NCBI GenBank assembly: GCA_023213315.1
Contig: JAKCPI010007829.1
Coordinates: 124,001-188,000 of the forward strand
Direction of reading: 5' to 3'
DNA: 64,000 nt
Origin: Euborellia annulipes
Lineage: Eukaryota; Arthropoda; Insecta; Dermaptera; Anisolabididae
This document shows, one piece after another, positions 22,125-34,407 of the stretch. The notes under the pieces were generated by a model that was given only the letters and a program-made list of their open reading frames with translations, ran no database searches and was not told the DNA's origin. Numbering within the stretch: the first letter of the stretch is position 1; every line of letters starts with the position of its first letter. The position numbers and the translations under genes are program-made.

Positions 22125-22394
22125 AAATTAAAGTCGTCAATTTTTGAGTATTTCACCTTAAATCATTTTAACCTGATACGATTATTCGTTCAGAAGGTGA
22201 TGTTTGTCGACAGCATACAAACATACACGTAGTCCTTAAGTAAATATGTGTACATCTGATCTGTTTACCCTTTAATTTTAATGTTACAATAAAAGGGTTG
22301 TCTGTCTGTTTCCATTTAATATTTATTATGCTAAATTATTAGTATAGATTATTGTTAAAGATATATGACCTCATGTAACTGTTAAAAGGTGTGA

Positions 22395-22438
<44 letters not shown>

Positions 22439-23218
22439 TGGCGCCTGGAGCCTTTCGTCCCACGACGTTGCTTGGCCCCCTCCGCCCCCAATTAGAGAGG
22501 CCCCCAAAGGGCACCCCTGGGAGAATCTCCCACGGCCCTAACAGACACACACACCGCCAATTTGAGCTATGCTCTCTCGCCCCCCTCCCATAAAAACATT
22601 CGCCGTGTGTTTTTACTCACTTCGAAGAAAAATAACCCTTCTAATTGGAGGGGCTCGTCATCATCTCTGCCTTCTACACCCCCCGAAACAACTTAAAATA
22701 TTGACATCTTCTAAAAAATGTATACTTGGGGGTGGGAAGCCAGAGAGAACGCTTTCTAAATTTATTTCTTATCAATTTAAAAGAATTTAAGAATATTTTT
22801 TTAATGATTTAAGGAAATATTCGGACAGTTGGTTCAAGGAAAAATACGATTTGGTCCCTAGAACTTCCGGTTTTTTAAATATTTAAAATATTTTAATTTG
22901 TTTACATTTTAATTTTTTGTTTACATTTATCAGAATATCATTTTTTTCTTAAATATGGAGAAATATCCTCTTTTAACCTCTCATTATTTTGACAGTTGTA
23001 TATTTTGACGCGCCACGAGTTACGTCATCATCATAGACATACTCTTTGAAATATGATTCACATCTAATTTTCATTTCAAATCAAAAGAAATATGACTCAT
23101 AACGATTAGACATCAAATAAAATGTTTGTTTACATTCAAAATGCCTAATGTCAAGAAAATCCACAGCGCGCCTCTTTGAATTTACTACTGTAAATTCTTT
23201 GCTACTTTCTATTCTTTG
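22125..23218. other. No gene recognised
   Basis: Aside from the GT tract and a GC-rich patch at 22437-22560, AT-rich unassigned DNA. Confidence 0.5.
22390..22437 (+). repeat. (GT)n microsatellite
   Basis: GTGAAT then ~20 GT units. A GC-rich, unrecognised ~120 bp follows. Confidence 0.9.
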
Positions 23219-23366
23219 TTTAACCCCCGGGTGTAATGGTTAGCATGCTGACCATTTGTACCAAGGGTCACGGGTTCGCATCCCTCCCCAGGCGACAAAA
23301 ATTTATTCAAATTGTATAGGCTACTAATCCATTTAAATAAATAGGGACGTGGTCTAAATGCCTTTT
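23219..23366 (+). mobile_element. SINE family S2
   Basis: A different tRNA-like head (GTGTAATGGTTAGCATGCTG, B box GGGTTCGCATCCC) is followed by AAATAAATAGGGACG and a 3' segment close to TCTAAATGCC...GATG(C/T)CGA. That 3' segment matches the one in S1. Confidence 0.7.
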
Positions 23367-23930
23367 GATGTCGAAAAATCTGGTGTGACAAGCACAGAAC
23401 ACAGCTTTCGATTACTGAAGGTAAGAGAAAGTTGTGTTCTGTGCTTGTCACACCAGATTTTTAGTGTTAGAATTCAAAATGTAAAATTTATAAGTATGGG
23501 AGGTCCTCGGGGTTTGGTGTAGAGGTTAGCGTGCTAACCTCGTATACCAAAAGTCGCTGGTTCGGATCCCGGGCAGTCCGATGATTTTATTTAAGCCATT
23601 TGGATACCAAATGAAAATTTTTTTTCCGATTTTCTCAAAATAGGATTTTGTTTAAAATTCATAAATAAACGATTTTTTAGATGCTCTTTAAAAAGTATAT
23701 CAGTAAAATTTTTCGTGGAAATCGTTTGACACTTTACTGATGTTTTAGCATTTGTAGCTCAGCGCCATCTATGAATCGCGTGGCCAAGTTTGAAACTAAG
23801 GTGCTAAGGGAAACTAAATATATCTCGACACAAAAAATCTAGTGTGGTCAGCATGGTGCACAACTTTCTCTTACCGAAGGGTAAGAGAAAGTTGTGTGCT
23901 GTGCGCCAGTCACACCAGATTTTTTACTTT
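23366..23930. mobile_element. Family A fragments around a SINE S1 head
   Basis: 23366-23500 is a minus right-end hairpin plus flank. 23613-23930 is a plus right half of the long subfamily, ending in its own hairpin (GGTGCACAACTTTCTCTTACC...). The two halves face opposite ways, so a rearrangement is implied. Confidence 0.65.
23501..23612 (+). mobile_element. SINE S1, head only
   Basis: Has the S1 tRNA-like head in its second subfamily form (GTAGAGGTTAGCGTGCTAACC, B box GGTTCGGATCCC) and the first part of the body. The 3' domain is missing. It sits inside a family A fragment. Confidence 0.75.
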
Positions 23931-23934
23931 GGTT

Positions 23935-26070
23935 GCCGTAATAAATGAAAAAATATTAATACATCGAATAAATTATGTCCATTCAAAATTAATTTATTGT
24001 ATTGTACAATATGTGCGAAGTGTCCGTCTGTTACGTTTTATTTGGTCAACTTGTATTATACTAAAGTTCCGGGTTGACCGAGCCGGAGTTCGGTCTTTTT
24101 TTTTATAAAATGGTAAAAAACTAAAAAAAAGTACATCAGTAAATTACGAATACTCGAGGGGCGCGAATTTGATTTGTATAGAAGAAATAGGAAAATATTT
24201 AAAATTTGAAAGAAATATAACGAGACAACTTGCTCGTCAATGGATACATCAATAAAAACACCAAAATAAGAAATAACAGTCCAGGGAGAGCTTTGAGGAA
24301 TAGCAACATTACTGGGTGGATACTTAGAGGAGACAGTGCCTCATAGGAAAACTTTAATCATGAAATATACGTAAGCGAGTTGTCCAGGAAATGCGTAAGC
24401 CTGGAGACAATTAAAAATTATTATTTTCAATAAAATTAATTAATAATTAGTATTTTAATAATATAATTTAAATAATAGGTATTTTTCTACTAATTGGCCT
24501 TTTGACATTATTAAATTAAATACATTGTAAGTAATAATTGAAATAAAAAATTAAATTTACAAAATTTCACGTTAATTAAAATTTAAATATTCGTGGAGAG
24601 ATATATTCTAAATCTGTGGGTCCTGGGTAAAGAGAGCGAGGTCCAGGAAGCAAGCACACTAGGCTTTGACCATTATAAAATCTATAAAATGAATTTCAAG
24701 AAAATTGGAAAAAACTAAAAAAAGTACACCAGTAAAGTACTAGTACCCAAATTTTCCCAAACATGAGACCTAGAACAATTTCATTTTGGGACACAAATAG
24801 TATATGTTTAAAATTTGAAAAAAATGGCTAGAGCCGTTTTCGAGAACTGATATGGTTACATTTAAACAAACGTACATTGTGTTGTGAAGCTAAAAGAACA
24901 GAGAGAGAGAGAGATACACAATTTGATATTTGCAATCTAAAGCTCTATTTTTAAACTCATTCGATGGCAAAATTTGATATATTTCTAGAATAAGACACAC
25001 ATGTAAAGATTCCCACAAAAAGCGCAAATTCTGCAATTGGAATCGTTACAAGTGTGTCTGATCCCCTGGGAATGGGGGATTACTGTCTGAAAAAAGGCAT
25101 AAAAGGCCACCCCCCACTCCCGGGCGAGATCATTCTCTCTCTCAACTTCTGAAGTACCAGACCTTGTATATTAATCAGTCATAATAAACATAAATTTAAA
25201 AAACTGAGACATTTATTGAAAAACCCAACAAAAATCCCCTTGAGAAGGCAACACGCAATACTGGTGCAAAACAACATACAACAATTGCTCGTTTAATAGT
25301 AAAAGATAAGATAATAAAAATCTTTAATCAGAGCCTGCAATCTACTCTAAATTTTTCGTGCTTGAGTATTTTTGCCTCTAATTGTTTTTCCCTATTTCGG
25401 AATTAAAAAAAAAAAGAGAGAAGGAATTTTTCCAATAATTCGAAAGATGCCAGAATAAAAAAAAAAAAAAAAAAAGAGTAGGAGTATCTCTTTTCTATGT
25501 GTGAGTGATGCGTGCACACGCACAATCAACCCAGCCAGCCAGCCAACATCAGCACCATTAACCCCCCCCTCCCCCCTCCCCCTCTCTCTCTCTCTGATAT
25601 TCGAATTCTTATGATCCAATTTAATAGTCGTAAAAAAAAATCGTCTCTCCAACATCGAAACAACAACAACAACAACCACAAGAGATGAGAGGTATTTGAT
25701 AATTTTAAAAGAATTTTTCTCTCTTAAAAAGAAAAAAAATTTTTTCCTATCATTTCAAGAAATAATTGTTTGGAATCTATAATTTCGTGTCTTTCTTTGA
25801 TTTGAGAATTTAATTTTAAATGAAGGGGAAATTACTTTATCTATCTGGTAGCAAGGGAGGTATAATTAATTTTCAATTAGCGCTCTATAATCAATATCAA
25901 ATAGTTTTTTTTTTTTTTTTTAAAGAAAGTATTGATGGTCGTCACATTTATGTGTACCTGGTCATCGCATATGAAGGATGTAAATTAAATAGTGGCAAAA
26001 AAAAAATTTTTTATCGAAAATCAAAAAAAGGGCTTCTATAAGTCGTAGAAATTTTAAATGACTTTAATTA
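23935..26070. other. No gene recognised
   Basis: Short family A middle fragments around 24105-24150 and 24705-24750. A low-complexity stretch at 25405-25680. No supported gene. Confidence 0.5.
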
Positions 26071-26734
26071 AAAAATCTGGGTGTGACTGGCGCACAGCAT
26101 ACAACTTTCTCTTACCTTCGGTATTGGAAAGTTGTGTTCTGTGCTTGTCACACCAGATTTTTCGTGTCGACATGTATTTAATTTCCGACAGTACGGTACA
26201 TTCGATTTTCAAGATGTACAATTTATAAGTATGGGAAAATGTTTAAATTTTGATACCATGGCAACCATTTCTCCTATCTTTCCTATGAAGTTCAAGAGTA
26301 AAGTGTGCTTCAAAAGATTTTAAGGGCGAAATGAGAATATACATTTTAAAGAGAATCTAAAAAATAATTGATTTTTGAATTTAAAAAAAAAATCGTTGGA
26401 GCAAATTTAGAGAAAATCGAAAAAAACCTGAAAAAGTGCATCAGTAAAGTACTAGTAGGCCTACTCTTTGGTCGATTTTGTTCAAAAGCTTCATGTCACG
26501 TCCCATGGGGGTGCCTAACTTAAATATAAAATTTCAACCTCCTAGCTCTTTCCGTTATTGAGATATTTTGTTCACAGACACACAAACACATAGACAGACA
26601 GACAGACCATGTCGCGAAAACCACTTTTTGGATCCAGGGGACCTCAAAATCTCGACACCGAATTTTTGACATGAATCCAATACTTTCTCTCTCTATATAT
26701 TAACATAATATATAGAGGTAAGAGAAAGTAAAAA
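26071..26734 (-). mobile_element. Family A, full copy
   Basis: 664 bp, both end hairpins present; GTCGCGAAAACCACTTTT conserved. Confidence 0.9.
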
Positions 26735-26900
26735 TTTGATAGCTTCAAAAGCTTCAAACCCTGAAACTCGCAGAAGGGCGGGCATGCGCAAATAGGATAT
26801 GGGGCGCTGTTGTCGATGTGTAGAGTGCAAAAAACTGTTGATCTGCTTAGAAGGGCAGTTGTTGGGTGGCGTTAAAGTAAGGGATTCCATCGCTCTAAAG

Positions 26901-27151
26901 CAGTGGTTCCCAACTGGTGTGCCCCGGCACCCAAGGGTGCCGCGAGAATGTCTAAGGGGTGCCGCGAGATATTTAGATAAAAAAAATAAAAATAAAGAGG
27001 CTCAAAAAATAAAGTTTTGCCAAAAAAAGTTCACGCAAAAAGAAAAAATTTCGTTTTGATAGGGGAAAAAAGGAAGGGTGCCGCTAGTGTGTAATATTAT
27101 TTCCAAGGCACCTTTGGGGTGCCGTGGACTTCAAAAGGTTGGGAAACGCTG
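26901..27151. mobile_element. hAT MITE (CAGTGGTTCCCAAC)
   Basis: 251 bp; ends CAGTGGTTCCCAACTGGT and GGTTGGGAAACGCTG; flanks CTCTAAAG/TTCCAAAG. The undisturbed arm at 27620-27650 reads GCTTTAGAGCGATGG, confirming the empty site. Confidence 0.85.
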
Positions 27152-27358
27152 TTCCAAAGCATGTTTTCAAAAAGTGAACGGTCGTGGCTTAAAATCGAGG
27201 TTGCCCGTGGCAAAAATGCAACAGAATGCTCTCGAGGATTAGTGGAAGCCTGTGGCACAGATGCTTTACAGTATAAGATAGCAGCACGATGTGTCTGATT
27301 CCGACCTGAACGAAATGCTTGAACCCATCGTGCTACTGTCCTATACTGTAATTGCGCT

Positions 27359-27532
27359 CATGGGCGTAACAGGGGTGCGGGGGCCTGGCCCCCCAGAAGG
27401 CTCGTGCCCCCCCCCCCCCCCAGAAAGCTCCTTGCCCCAAGAGAAAAAGAGAAAATATGGGGGCTTTCCAGGCCCACAGGAGGATAACTGGTCCCATGCC
27501 TCCACCAGCCAAATTCTCTAGTTACGCCCATG
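27359..27532. mobile_element. hAT MITE (CATGGGCGTAAC), nested
   Basis: 174 bp, same family as 14730-14871 and 38753-38917, with a C-rich core. It lies in the centre of the inverted-repeat element 26759-27776. The flanking octamers are no longer identical. Confidence 0.82.
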
Positions 27533-27880
27533 TTTGTGGCCACCTATCCTCGATAGCATTCTGTTGCATTTTTGCCACGGGCAACCTCGATTTTAAGCCA
27601 CGACCGCTGATCACTTTTTGAAAACATGCTTTAGAGCGATGGAAACGGAATCCCTCACTTTAACGCCACCCAACAACTACCCTTCTAAGCAGATCAACAG
27701 TTTTTTGCACACTACACATCGACAACAGCGCCTCATATCCCATTTGCGCATGCCCGCCCTTCTGCGAGTTTCAGGGTTAAGTTGCCACTAATTAATTTAC
27801 AAACCTCGTATATATTATTTAAATGTTTGGTTCAATAATGTATAAAATTTTCTGAGAAACTTTCATACTTTTCGTTAGCT

Positions 27881-27913
27881 CTGAAGATGGTTCGAACTTG
27901 AAACAGAAACGTC
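27881..27913 (+). ncRNA. Hammerhead-like motif, degraded stem
   Basis: CTGAAGAT-GGTTC...GAAACAGAAACGTCAGCT. The stem is no longer complementary. It is followed by AATAAAG like 63567-63599. Confidence 0.4.
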
Positions 27914-29420
27914 AGCTATGTGGATTAAATTAATAAAGAAAAAACTTTAGCTGCGTCTCCATTTTCTACCCTCTTATGAATATAACATCACAGCTATAAA
28001 TTGCGTTTTGTAAAATACAAACAATCTGGTTGATTTTATTTTTGGGTTGACGAACAAAGAATTTTTTTTCGATAACAAATTTTTTTTTTTTTTTTAAATA
28101 GTAAAAAAAATTTCTATATATATAATTGAGAAGGATGAATAAATAAAATCCGGAGCTGATGATCAAGCAATTTATTTGGATTAATTCCTTCCGCTATAAG
28201 TCGACGTTTCGGGGCCAAAACGGCTCATTCTTCAGGACCATGCGGTGTCAAAAAAACAAATAGCCCTCAATTTTGTCATAAAAGCTGTGATTAATCTCGC
28301 TAGAAGACATGTGGCAAAGGCAATGGTGCCAAACGTTATAAGGAATTTTTCAATGCGGTTTTTTTTTTAAATGAATTAAATTCTTAAGAGATTATTGGGA
28401 CATCGAGCTATAATTTTTTTAATGACTTATTAAAAAATTATCGTAATTAATTTTTTTGTTATCAAGCAAATACAAAAAAACAAGATGTCCCAATAATGTT
28501 TAATTTTTTTTTAAATTTAAAAATGAATTTATTGTTATTTATTATTCACATATTAATTAAGATATTTTTAAAATAAGCTTGGTTGATTTATTTAAATACC
28601 AACTATCAAATTAGTTCAGCATTCTTGCAATAGATGGCAGGCTAGTCTAACAGACGATTCCCTAATAGCCTATATTTATATATTTTTATGCTTTTATAAA
28701 AGATACATAATATCTAATAACATTTATAAAGTATTTATTGTTAAAAGATCAATGAAAATCAACCAAATGAATTAAATATTATTAGCTACCATTCTGACAT
28801 CTCTTGGCAAATTTTTGAATTACTTGATTTTTGGGCATACTTTTATGACACACTACGCCATCTTATCGGGAAAAACATGCGTAACCACTTCGCTCCCGAG
28901 CCCCCTTAAAATATGAGGTGAGCGAAACGAAGCTACCTTTTTATTTGATTTTATAATAAAAAATAGTCATAAAAAATGACAGAGGAAAAAAAAAGAGGCG
29001 AATCTCTTACTTGAATGGTGAACAAGGAGGGTATTTGCATGTGACAAATGAGCAAGAAGAGGAGGAGAGGCAGGAGCAGCAGCCGGTTTCACTTTCGGGC
29101 TATGGCTGATGGACAGACGGAAGGTCAAGGCCAGGTCTCTCTCTCTCTCTCTCTCTTAAGAAGAGTGGATGGAGGATAATCCCAATCGTTTGGCCAGGCC
29201 TCCAGTTTCTTTTTTGAGCCAATCAGCTACAGCGGAGGCGGTTCTCCACTGCAGTGGCTTTAATCCTACTCTCCAGGGTTACTCACCTCCCTCCCCCCCC
29301 CCCCCACCTTCCTTCAACTTCTTGGCAAGTCAACTGAATATAAAGACAAAGAATAGTTTGGCAGCCTAAAAGACAGTCAGATGATGTCAAGTATAACTTG
29401 GAAATTACTATTTTTTTTTT
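27914..29420. other. No gene recognised
   Basis: AT-rich to 28930, then a GAGGAGGAG/CAGCAG patch and a (CT)n tract (29137-29156) followed by TTAAG. A 67-codon frame after it (29169) is not recognised and is not claimed as a gene. Confidence 0.5.
28203..28235 (-). ncRNA. Hammerhead-like motif
   Basis: Minus strand: CTGAAGAAT-GAGCC-loop-GGCCC-C-GAAACGTC. Confidence 0.45.
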
Positions 29421-29838
29421 TTTACTTTCTCTTACCTATATATGTTAATATATATAGAGAGGAAGTATTGGATTCATGTCAAATATTCGAGATTTCGATG
29501 GATATACACGTTTTGAGATCACCTGAATCTAAAAAGTGGTTTTCGCAACTTTGTCTGTCTGTCTATCTGTGAACAAAATATCTCTACAACGATAAGAGCT
29601 AGGAGGTTGAAATTTTATAATTAAGTTAGGCACTCCTCTGGCACGTGACACGAAGCTTTTAAACAAAATCCGCCAAAAATACTAGTACTTTAATGATGCA
29701 CTTTTTTTTTTTTTTTTTTTTTCGATTTTTTTAAAATTCGCTCCAACGATTTTGATTAAAATTCAAAAATTATTTTTTAGATGCTTTTTAAAATGTATCT
29801 AGACCTTGAAATCTTTTGAAGCACATTTTACCTTTGTA

Positions 29839-30049
29839 CAGTGAGGGGCAATATTAAGTCCCACCCATGCGTTTTCTACTTGTGATTATTTCATTGTTTT
29901 TATAAAAGAAAATGAAAATCTTTATTGGAAATTTTCTAGGTTTGAACCATGAAAGTTTCCATTAAAAAATATATAATATTTTTTTTAAAAACAATGAAAT
30001 AATCACAAGTAGAAAACGCATGGGTGGGACTTAATATTGTCCCTCACTG
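29839..30049. mobile_element. Tc1/mariner-type MITE, TA flanks
   Basis: 211 bp, same family as 16643-16853. It is inserted at the TA of TTGTACTTCATA in family A, so the empty site is known. Confidence 0.92.
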
Positions 30050-30065
30050 TACTTCATATAGTCGG

Positions 30066-30378
30066 AGAGCTGGCGATAAAAATGGGCAAGAGCTTTCTGA
30101 AGGGTAATATTTTCAGAATAGGTTGCATTTTAGTGATGTAAAGAAACTCTAGAGTCAGCACTTCCAGTACCGGGGCGTTTAGTAGGAATAAGCAGGTAAA
30201 GTTGCGGGAAGATGGTTTTTCACAAATATCTTGAAAACTATGCGGTTTTCAGCAAAAGTTCATATATACATCCGGTACTGGAAGTGTGACTCTAGAGTAT
30301 CTTTCCATCAGTAAAATGCAACCTATTCTGAAAATATTAGCCTTCAGAAAAGTCTTGCCCATTTTTGTCGCCAGCTCT
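30066..30378. mobile_element. Inverted-repeat element, ~115-bp arms
   Basis: Arms begin GAGCTGGCGA(T/C)AAAAATGGGC and continue through CAGAATAGGTTGCATTTTA to ACTTCCAGTACCGG. The loop is ~75 bp. It lies in the same family A copy as the MITE 29839-30049. Confidence 0.8.
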
Positions 30379-30463
30379 TGTACTAATAGGAAAGATAGGA
30401 TAAATGGTTGTCATGGTAACAAATATATATAAATATTTGCCCATGTTTATAAAATTTATATGT

Positions 30464-30716
30464 GAGAGGTTATCTAACATCGTAAACCAAAAGTCGCGGG
30501 TTCAGACCCCAGGCAGTCCGATAATTTTATTTAAGCCATTTGGATACCAAATGGCTTAGATAGAAATGCCTGGACCTCCAATAGATATATAGATATATTT
30601 AAACATACAAGTATCGTTTAAAGTCTTGAAAGGTCTAAGGTGCCGAAAAGACTGTGTGTGAATGCGTGTGCGAGTGTGAGTGGTAAAAAAGTGTGAGTGT
30701 TTAAAAAAATTTTTTT
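30464..30716 (+). mobile_element. SINE S1, 5'-truncated
   Basis: Starts inside the A box, keeps the B box (GGGTTCAGACCCC), the ATTTGGATACCAAATGGC body, the 3' GCCGAAAAGACTGTGTG domain and a T-rich end. It has landed in a family A copy that already holds a Tc1/mariner MITE and an inverted-repeat element. Confidence 0.75.
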
Positions 30717-30763
30717 TACTTTCTCTTATCTATATATGTTAATATATATAGAGAGGAAGTAAA

Positions 30764-31507
30764 GATAATTGCTAAAAAAAATTATTGTTGGAAATTTTAT
30801 CTGGTCGACGACTGCTTTGTAAATAAACAACTTTTGGTCACTTTAGTTGACTATCATCAGGCCACAATCTCTATTTAATTTTCTTTTGATATTGAGAAAT
30901 GTAAATATTTCAAAAGATATATTTAAAAAAATTTTTACCAGATATGTCCAAATTTCTTCTTAAAAAACTTCCTATACATTTGCATGTGTATTTTTGAGAG
31001 TAGGCATTCATATTTATTTATTTTTAATGCTATTTTGTAGATTATATTTAGAATAGGTTGTTTATATATAAATTTATTCATTATAGGCTATTAAAAAAAA
31101 AAAAAAAGAAAGTCTAAGATATTTAAACTTTTCCGTTAATTTAAACCCCCTTCCACTCATCGGAATACCTTAATATGCAATTCGATCCAGGGCTTGGGAC
31201 AAACCTCTTTATTATCACCGCAGAGCAGGGTTGTCAGAACAAATTATTATTGTTTCAGGACCGTAAAATTATTATATTTTCAATAAAATTATTGTACATT
31301 ATAAAATCATCCAGAAATTCTCTTTCAGTCGTAGATTTTGAATTTGTCGTAAGGTTAAGATAGAAAATTGTCAAAAATGTACAATAATTATTGTACGTCT
31401 GCCAACACTGCCACAGAGTTTCAATCAAGGGCTGTTGAGGGGATCAAAGAATTTTGGGAGACAATTCTTACTATCGCCTTTTAGTGATTTCACTCCAAAC
31501 TTTTTTT
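30764..31507. other. No gene recognised
   Basis: Starts with a degraded Penelope-type motif on the minus strand (30808-30862, CTGATGATA-GTCA-loop-TGAC-CAAAAG). The rest is AT-rich and unassigned. Confidence 0.45.
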
Positions 31508-32178
31508 TATTTTCTCTTACCTATGTATATATGTAATATATATATAGAGAGAAAGTATTGGATTCATGTCAAAAATTCGATGTCGAGGTTTTGATGGATC
31601 TTCACGTTTTGAGGTCCCTGAATCCAAAAAGTGGTTTTCGCGACATGGTCTGTCTGTCTGTGTGTGTGTGTGTGTGTGTCCGTGAACAAAATATCTCAAG
31701 AACGAAAAGAGCTAGGAAGTTGAAATTTTATATTTAAGTTAGGCACCCCCCTGGGACGTGACACGAAGCTTTTGGACAAAATCGGCCAAAGAGTACTAGT
31801 ACTTTACTGATGCACTTTTTCAGTTTTTTTCGATTTTCTCTAAATTTGCTCCAACAATTTTTTTTTTAATTCAAAAATCAATTATTTTTTAGATTCTCAA
31901 TAAAATGTATATTCTCATTTTGTGATTGAAATCTTCTGAAGACCACTTTACTCTTGTACTCCATAGAAAAGATAGGAGAAATGGTTGCCATGGTAACAAA
32001 ATATAAATATTTTGTCATACTTATAAATTTTACATCTTGAAAATCGAATGTACCATACTGTCGGAAACTAAATACAAGTCGACACAAAAAATCTGGTGTG
32101 ACAAGCACAGAACACAACTTTCGATTACCGAAGGTAAGAGAAAGTTGTGTGCTGTGCGCCAGTCACACCAGATTTTTT
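31508..32178 (+). mobile_element. Family A, full copy
   Basis: 671 bp with both end hairpins; a (TG)n tract at the usual internal site. Confidence 0.9.
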
Positions 32179-32960
32179 GTAATTCCACGGCTCTAAATTT
32201 TTAAAATTTCATCCCTCTTCGATGTGTGGTTCCAAAGAATAATGATTTGGATTTTTGACTTGAAACTTTCACCTCGAGAAAGTATAACAAATTAATCGTT
32301 TTTTTTTTCTCTCTTTGGAATTAAAAAAATAATTTTCCGATTAGATCCGCCTCTGATTTGGGTGGGTTCTCAAAATCCAATCACCATCCATGACCTGTGA
32401 ACTGGAAATTGCAAATCTCCATTCACCCCGCCCTCCGTCTTCACGGTTATTGTTTTTAATATCCGTTAACTGAAGAAGTTATTATTTCTTCACCCATCAT
32501 GGCCAAACAATGAGGCAATTATTTATTTAAAAATTACGTGTGTATGTAATATTTCCCAAATATAGTATGTCTTAAAAAAGTCATTATATTATTAAGTAAA
32601 AATGTTTAGCATATATTGCATAGTTCATATGTTAAGGTTGTTGAGGCAGAGAGAATCTCAACCTGTGAGGCACACCTTCAAGATCAAGCGCCGAAAATGG
32701 CTATCTCCTCTATGATTCAAAATTCAACTCAAAACCTTAATAGTGGCAAATAAATTATAAGTATCAGCTCTTATTTAAGTCATTTGGATACCTATCTTAA
32801 AACTTGTTTTTCTAAAGTATTTGGTAGACAATATAAAATCTATCACTCGGAACGGGGTAAAAACAAACAAGAGACGATACTTCAATCTCTGTACTAAGAT
32901 TTAGGGTTGATAATAAATAGTTGATTAACACCAAAGGACACTCAAATCCTACAAAAAAAA
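32179..32960. other. No gene recognised
   Basis: AT-rich; a SINE body trace (TTTAAGTCATTTGGATACC) at 32774-32792. Confidence 0.5.
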
Positions 32961-33966
32961 GAACACTGAATTCGCAAAACGCGATGTAACGCTGCGTTTT
33001 GGTATGTTTTTTGGACCCCTTAGGAGAGTGTGAAACCACATTTTGCAAGCAAAAAAATTGTGCTTCCGCACTTAATACGTGAAAAACTGCAAAATTTTCG
33101 GATTTTTTTAAGTTTTTGCAGTTCAATTCAAAATGTATTGACTTTTTGACATTAGTTGCTTACACCATTTTGAAAGTCTATTAAATTTGAAACAATTGAA
33201 GTTAAGCCACAGTTCCGTAGGTCTAATAGATTTTGAGTTATGATGATTGAGAAATTTACATGCATTTCGGAAATGTTACAATTTTCAATTTTGGATATGT
33301 TTAAAGCCGAATATCGGCTTAACCGCGCATGCTCAGAGAAGGATTGTGAGAATTGAGTTTTACTACATTAAATTAAGTTTCATTTAAGCGCAGTAGAGGG
33401 TCAGTAACCCCTTATAGTTCACATAATGTCCACAATTTCATGTTAGGTTAGGCTCATATTTTAAAACTATTATTGCAATTTTTGTTTTTTACGATTACCA
33501 GATTACTGACCCCGTACTGAGCTTAAATGAAAGTTAATTAAATGTGCTAAAACTCAATTCTCACAATCTTTTTCTGAGCATGCGCGGTTAAGTCGATATT
33601 TGGCTTTAAACATATGCAAAACTGAAAATTGTAACAATTCCGAAATGCATGTAAATTTCTCAATCATCATATCTCAAAATCTATTAGAGATACGGAACTG
33701 TGGCTTAGCGTCAATTGTTTCATATTTAATATACTTTCAAAAAGGTGTAAGTAACTAATGTCAAAAAGCTCATAGTTTTGAATTGAACTGCAAAAACTGA
33801 AAAATCCAAAAATTTTATAGTTTTTCACGTATTACACGGGAAGCACAACTTTATTTTTTCTTGCTAAATGTGGTTTCACACTCTCCTAAGGGGGCCCAAA
33901 TAACATACCCAAATATGCAGCGTTACATCGCGTTTTGCGATTTTAATGTCGAATTTGCGAGTGTTT
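32961..33966. mobile_element. 1-kb near-perfect palindrome (foldback element)
   Basis: Arms of ~440-460 bp (32972-33410 and 33500-33955) share blocks such as CGCAAAACGCGATGTAACG, TTTCACACTCTCCTAAGG and GAGCATGCGCGGTTAAG. They are separated by ~90 bp. No reading frame is convincing. The arms differ by scattered changes and small gaps. Confidence 0.82.
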
Positions 33967-34407
33967 TATAATATAAGTAAAAAAATTAGAGGATTATAAC
34001 CAAAAAAAATAAAAATCGAAAAATAAGGGACACCCTAATATACATAATATATAAAGTTTTGTATTCTTTTAAAAACTTCAACCGGTTTTTTTTTTTTTGA
34101 AATTTCAAAATAAATTCATTTTATATCACAAATCCGGTTAAAAATTACAAAAAAAAAAAAATGCTCGTACGAGATTCGAATACTAAAAAAAAAAAAGGTC
34201 AAATTAGATTCGTATAGCCTACTAAAAAAAAGCTCGAACGAAAAACGGCGCTCATGTCAAAAATTCGAAATTTTGATGATAATACACAATTTGAGGTCCC
34301 TGAATCCAAAAAGGCAACATGGTCTATCTGTGAACAAAATATCTCAAGAACAAAAGGAGCTAAGAGGTTGAAATTTTATATTTAAGTTAGCCGTGGTGGC
34401 TAACCAC

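Larger units (their letters stand above)
26759..27776. mobile_element. Long-TIR element (piggyBac-like?) with two nested MITEs
   Basis: Inverted arms of ~400 bp from CCCTGAAACTCGCAGAAGG inward. The right outer flank is TTAA and the left is CAAA. The left arm is cut by a hAT MITE (26901-27151), and the centre by another (27359-27532). The CCCT start and TTAA flank recall piggyBac ends, but no transposase is seen. Confidence 0.7.
29421..30463 (+). mobile_element. Family A, plus copy with two insertions
   Basis: Left part to 29836. A Tc1/mariner-type MITE (29839-30049) follows, then an inverted-repeat element (30066-30378), then family A sequence again to 30463, where SINE S1 begins. A separate left-end hairpin lies at 30717-30763. 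Confidence 0.8.

Noticed and set aside
29169..29369. 66-codon open frame after a CT tract
   Set aside because: Poly-proline from a C run, no homology. The tract-TTAAG acceptor is weak.
32812..33126. 104-codon minus-strand frame
   Set aside because: It crosses into the arm of the 1-kb palindrome and is not preserved in the other arm.
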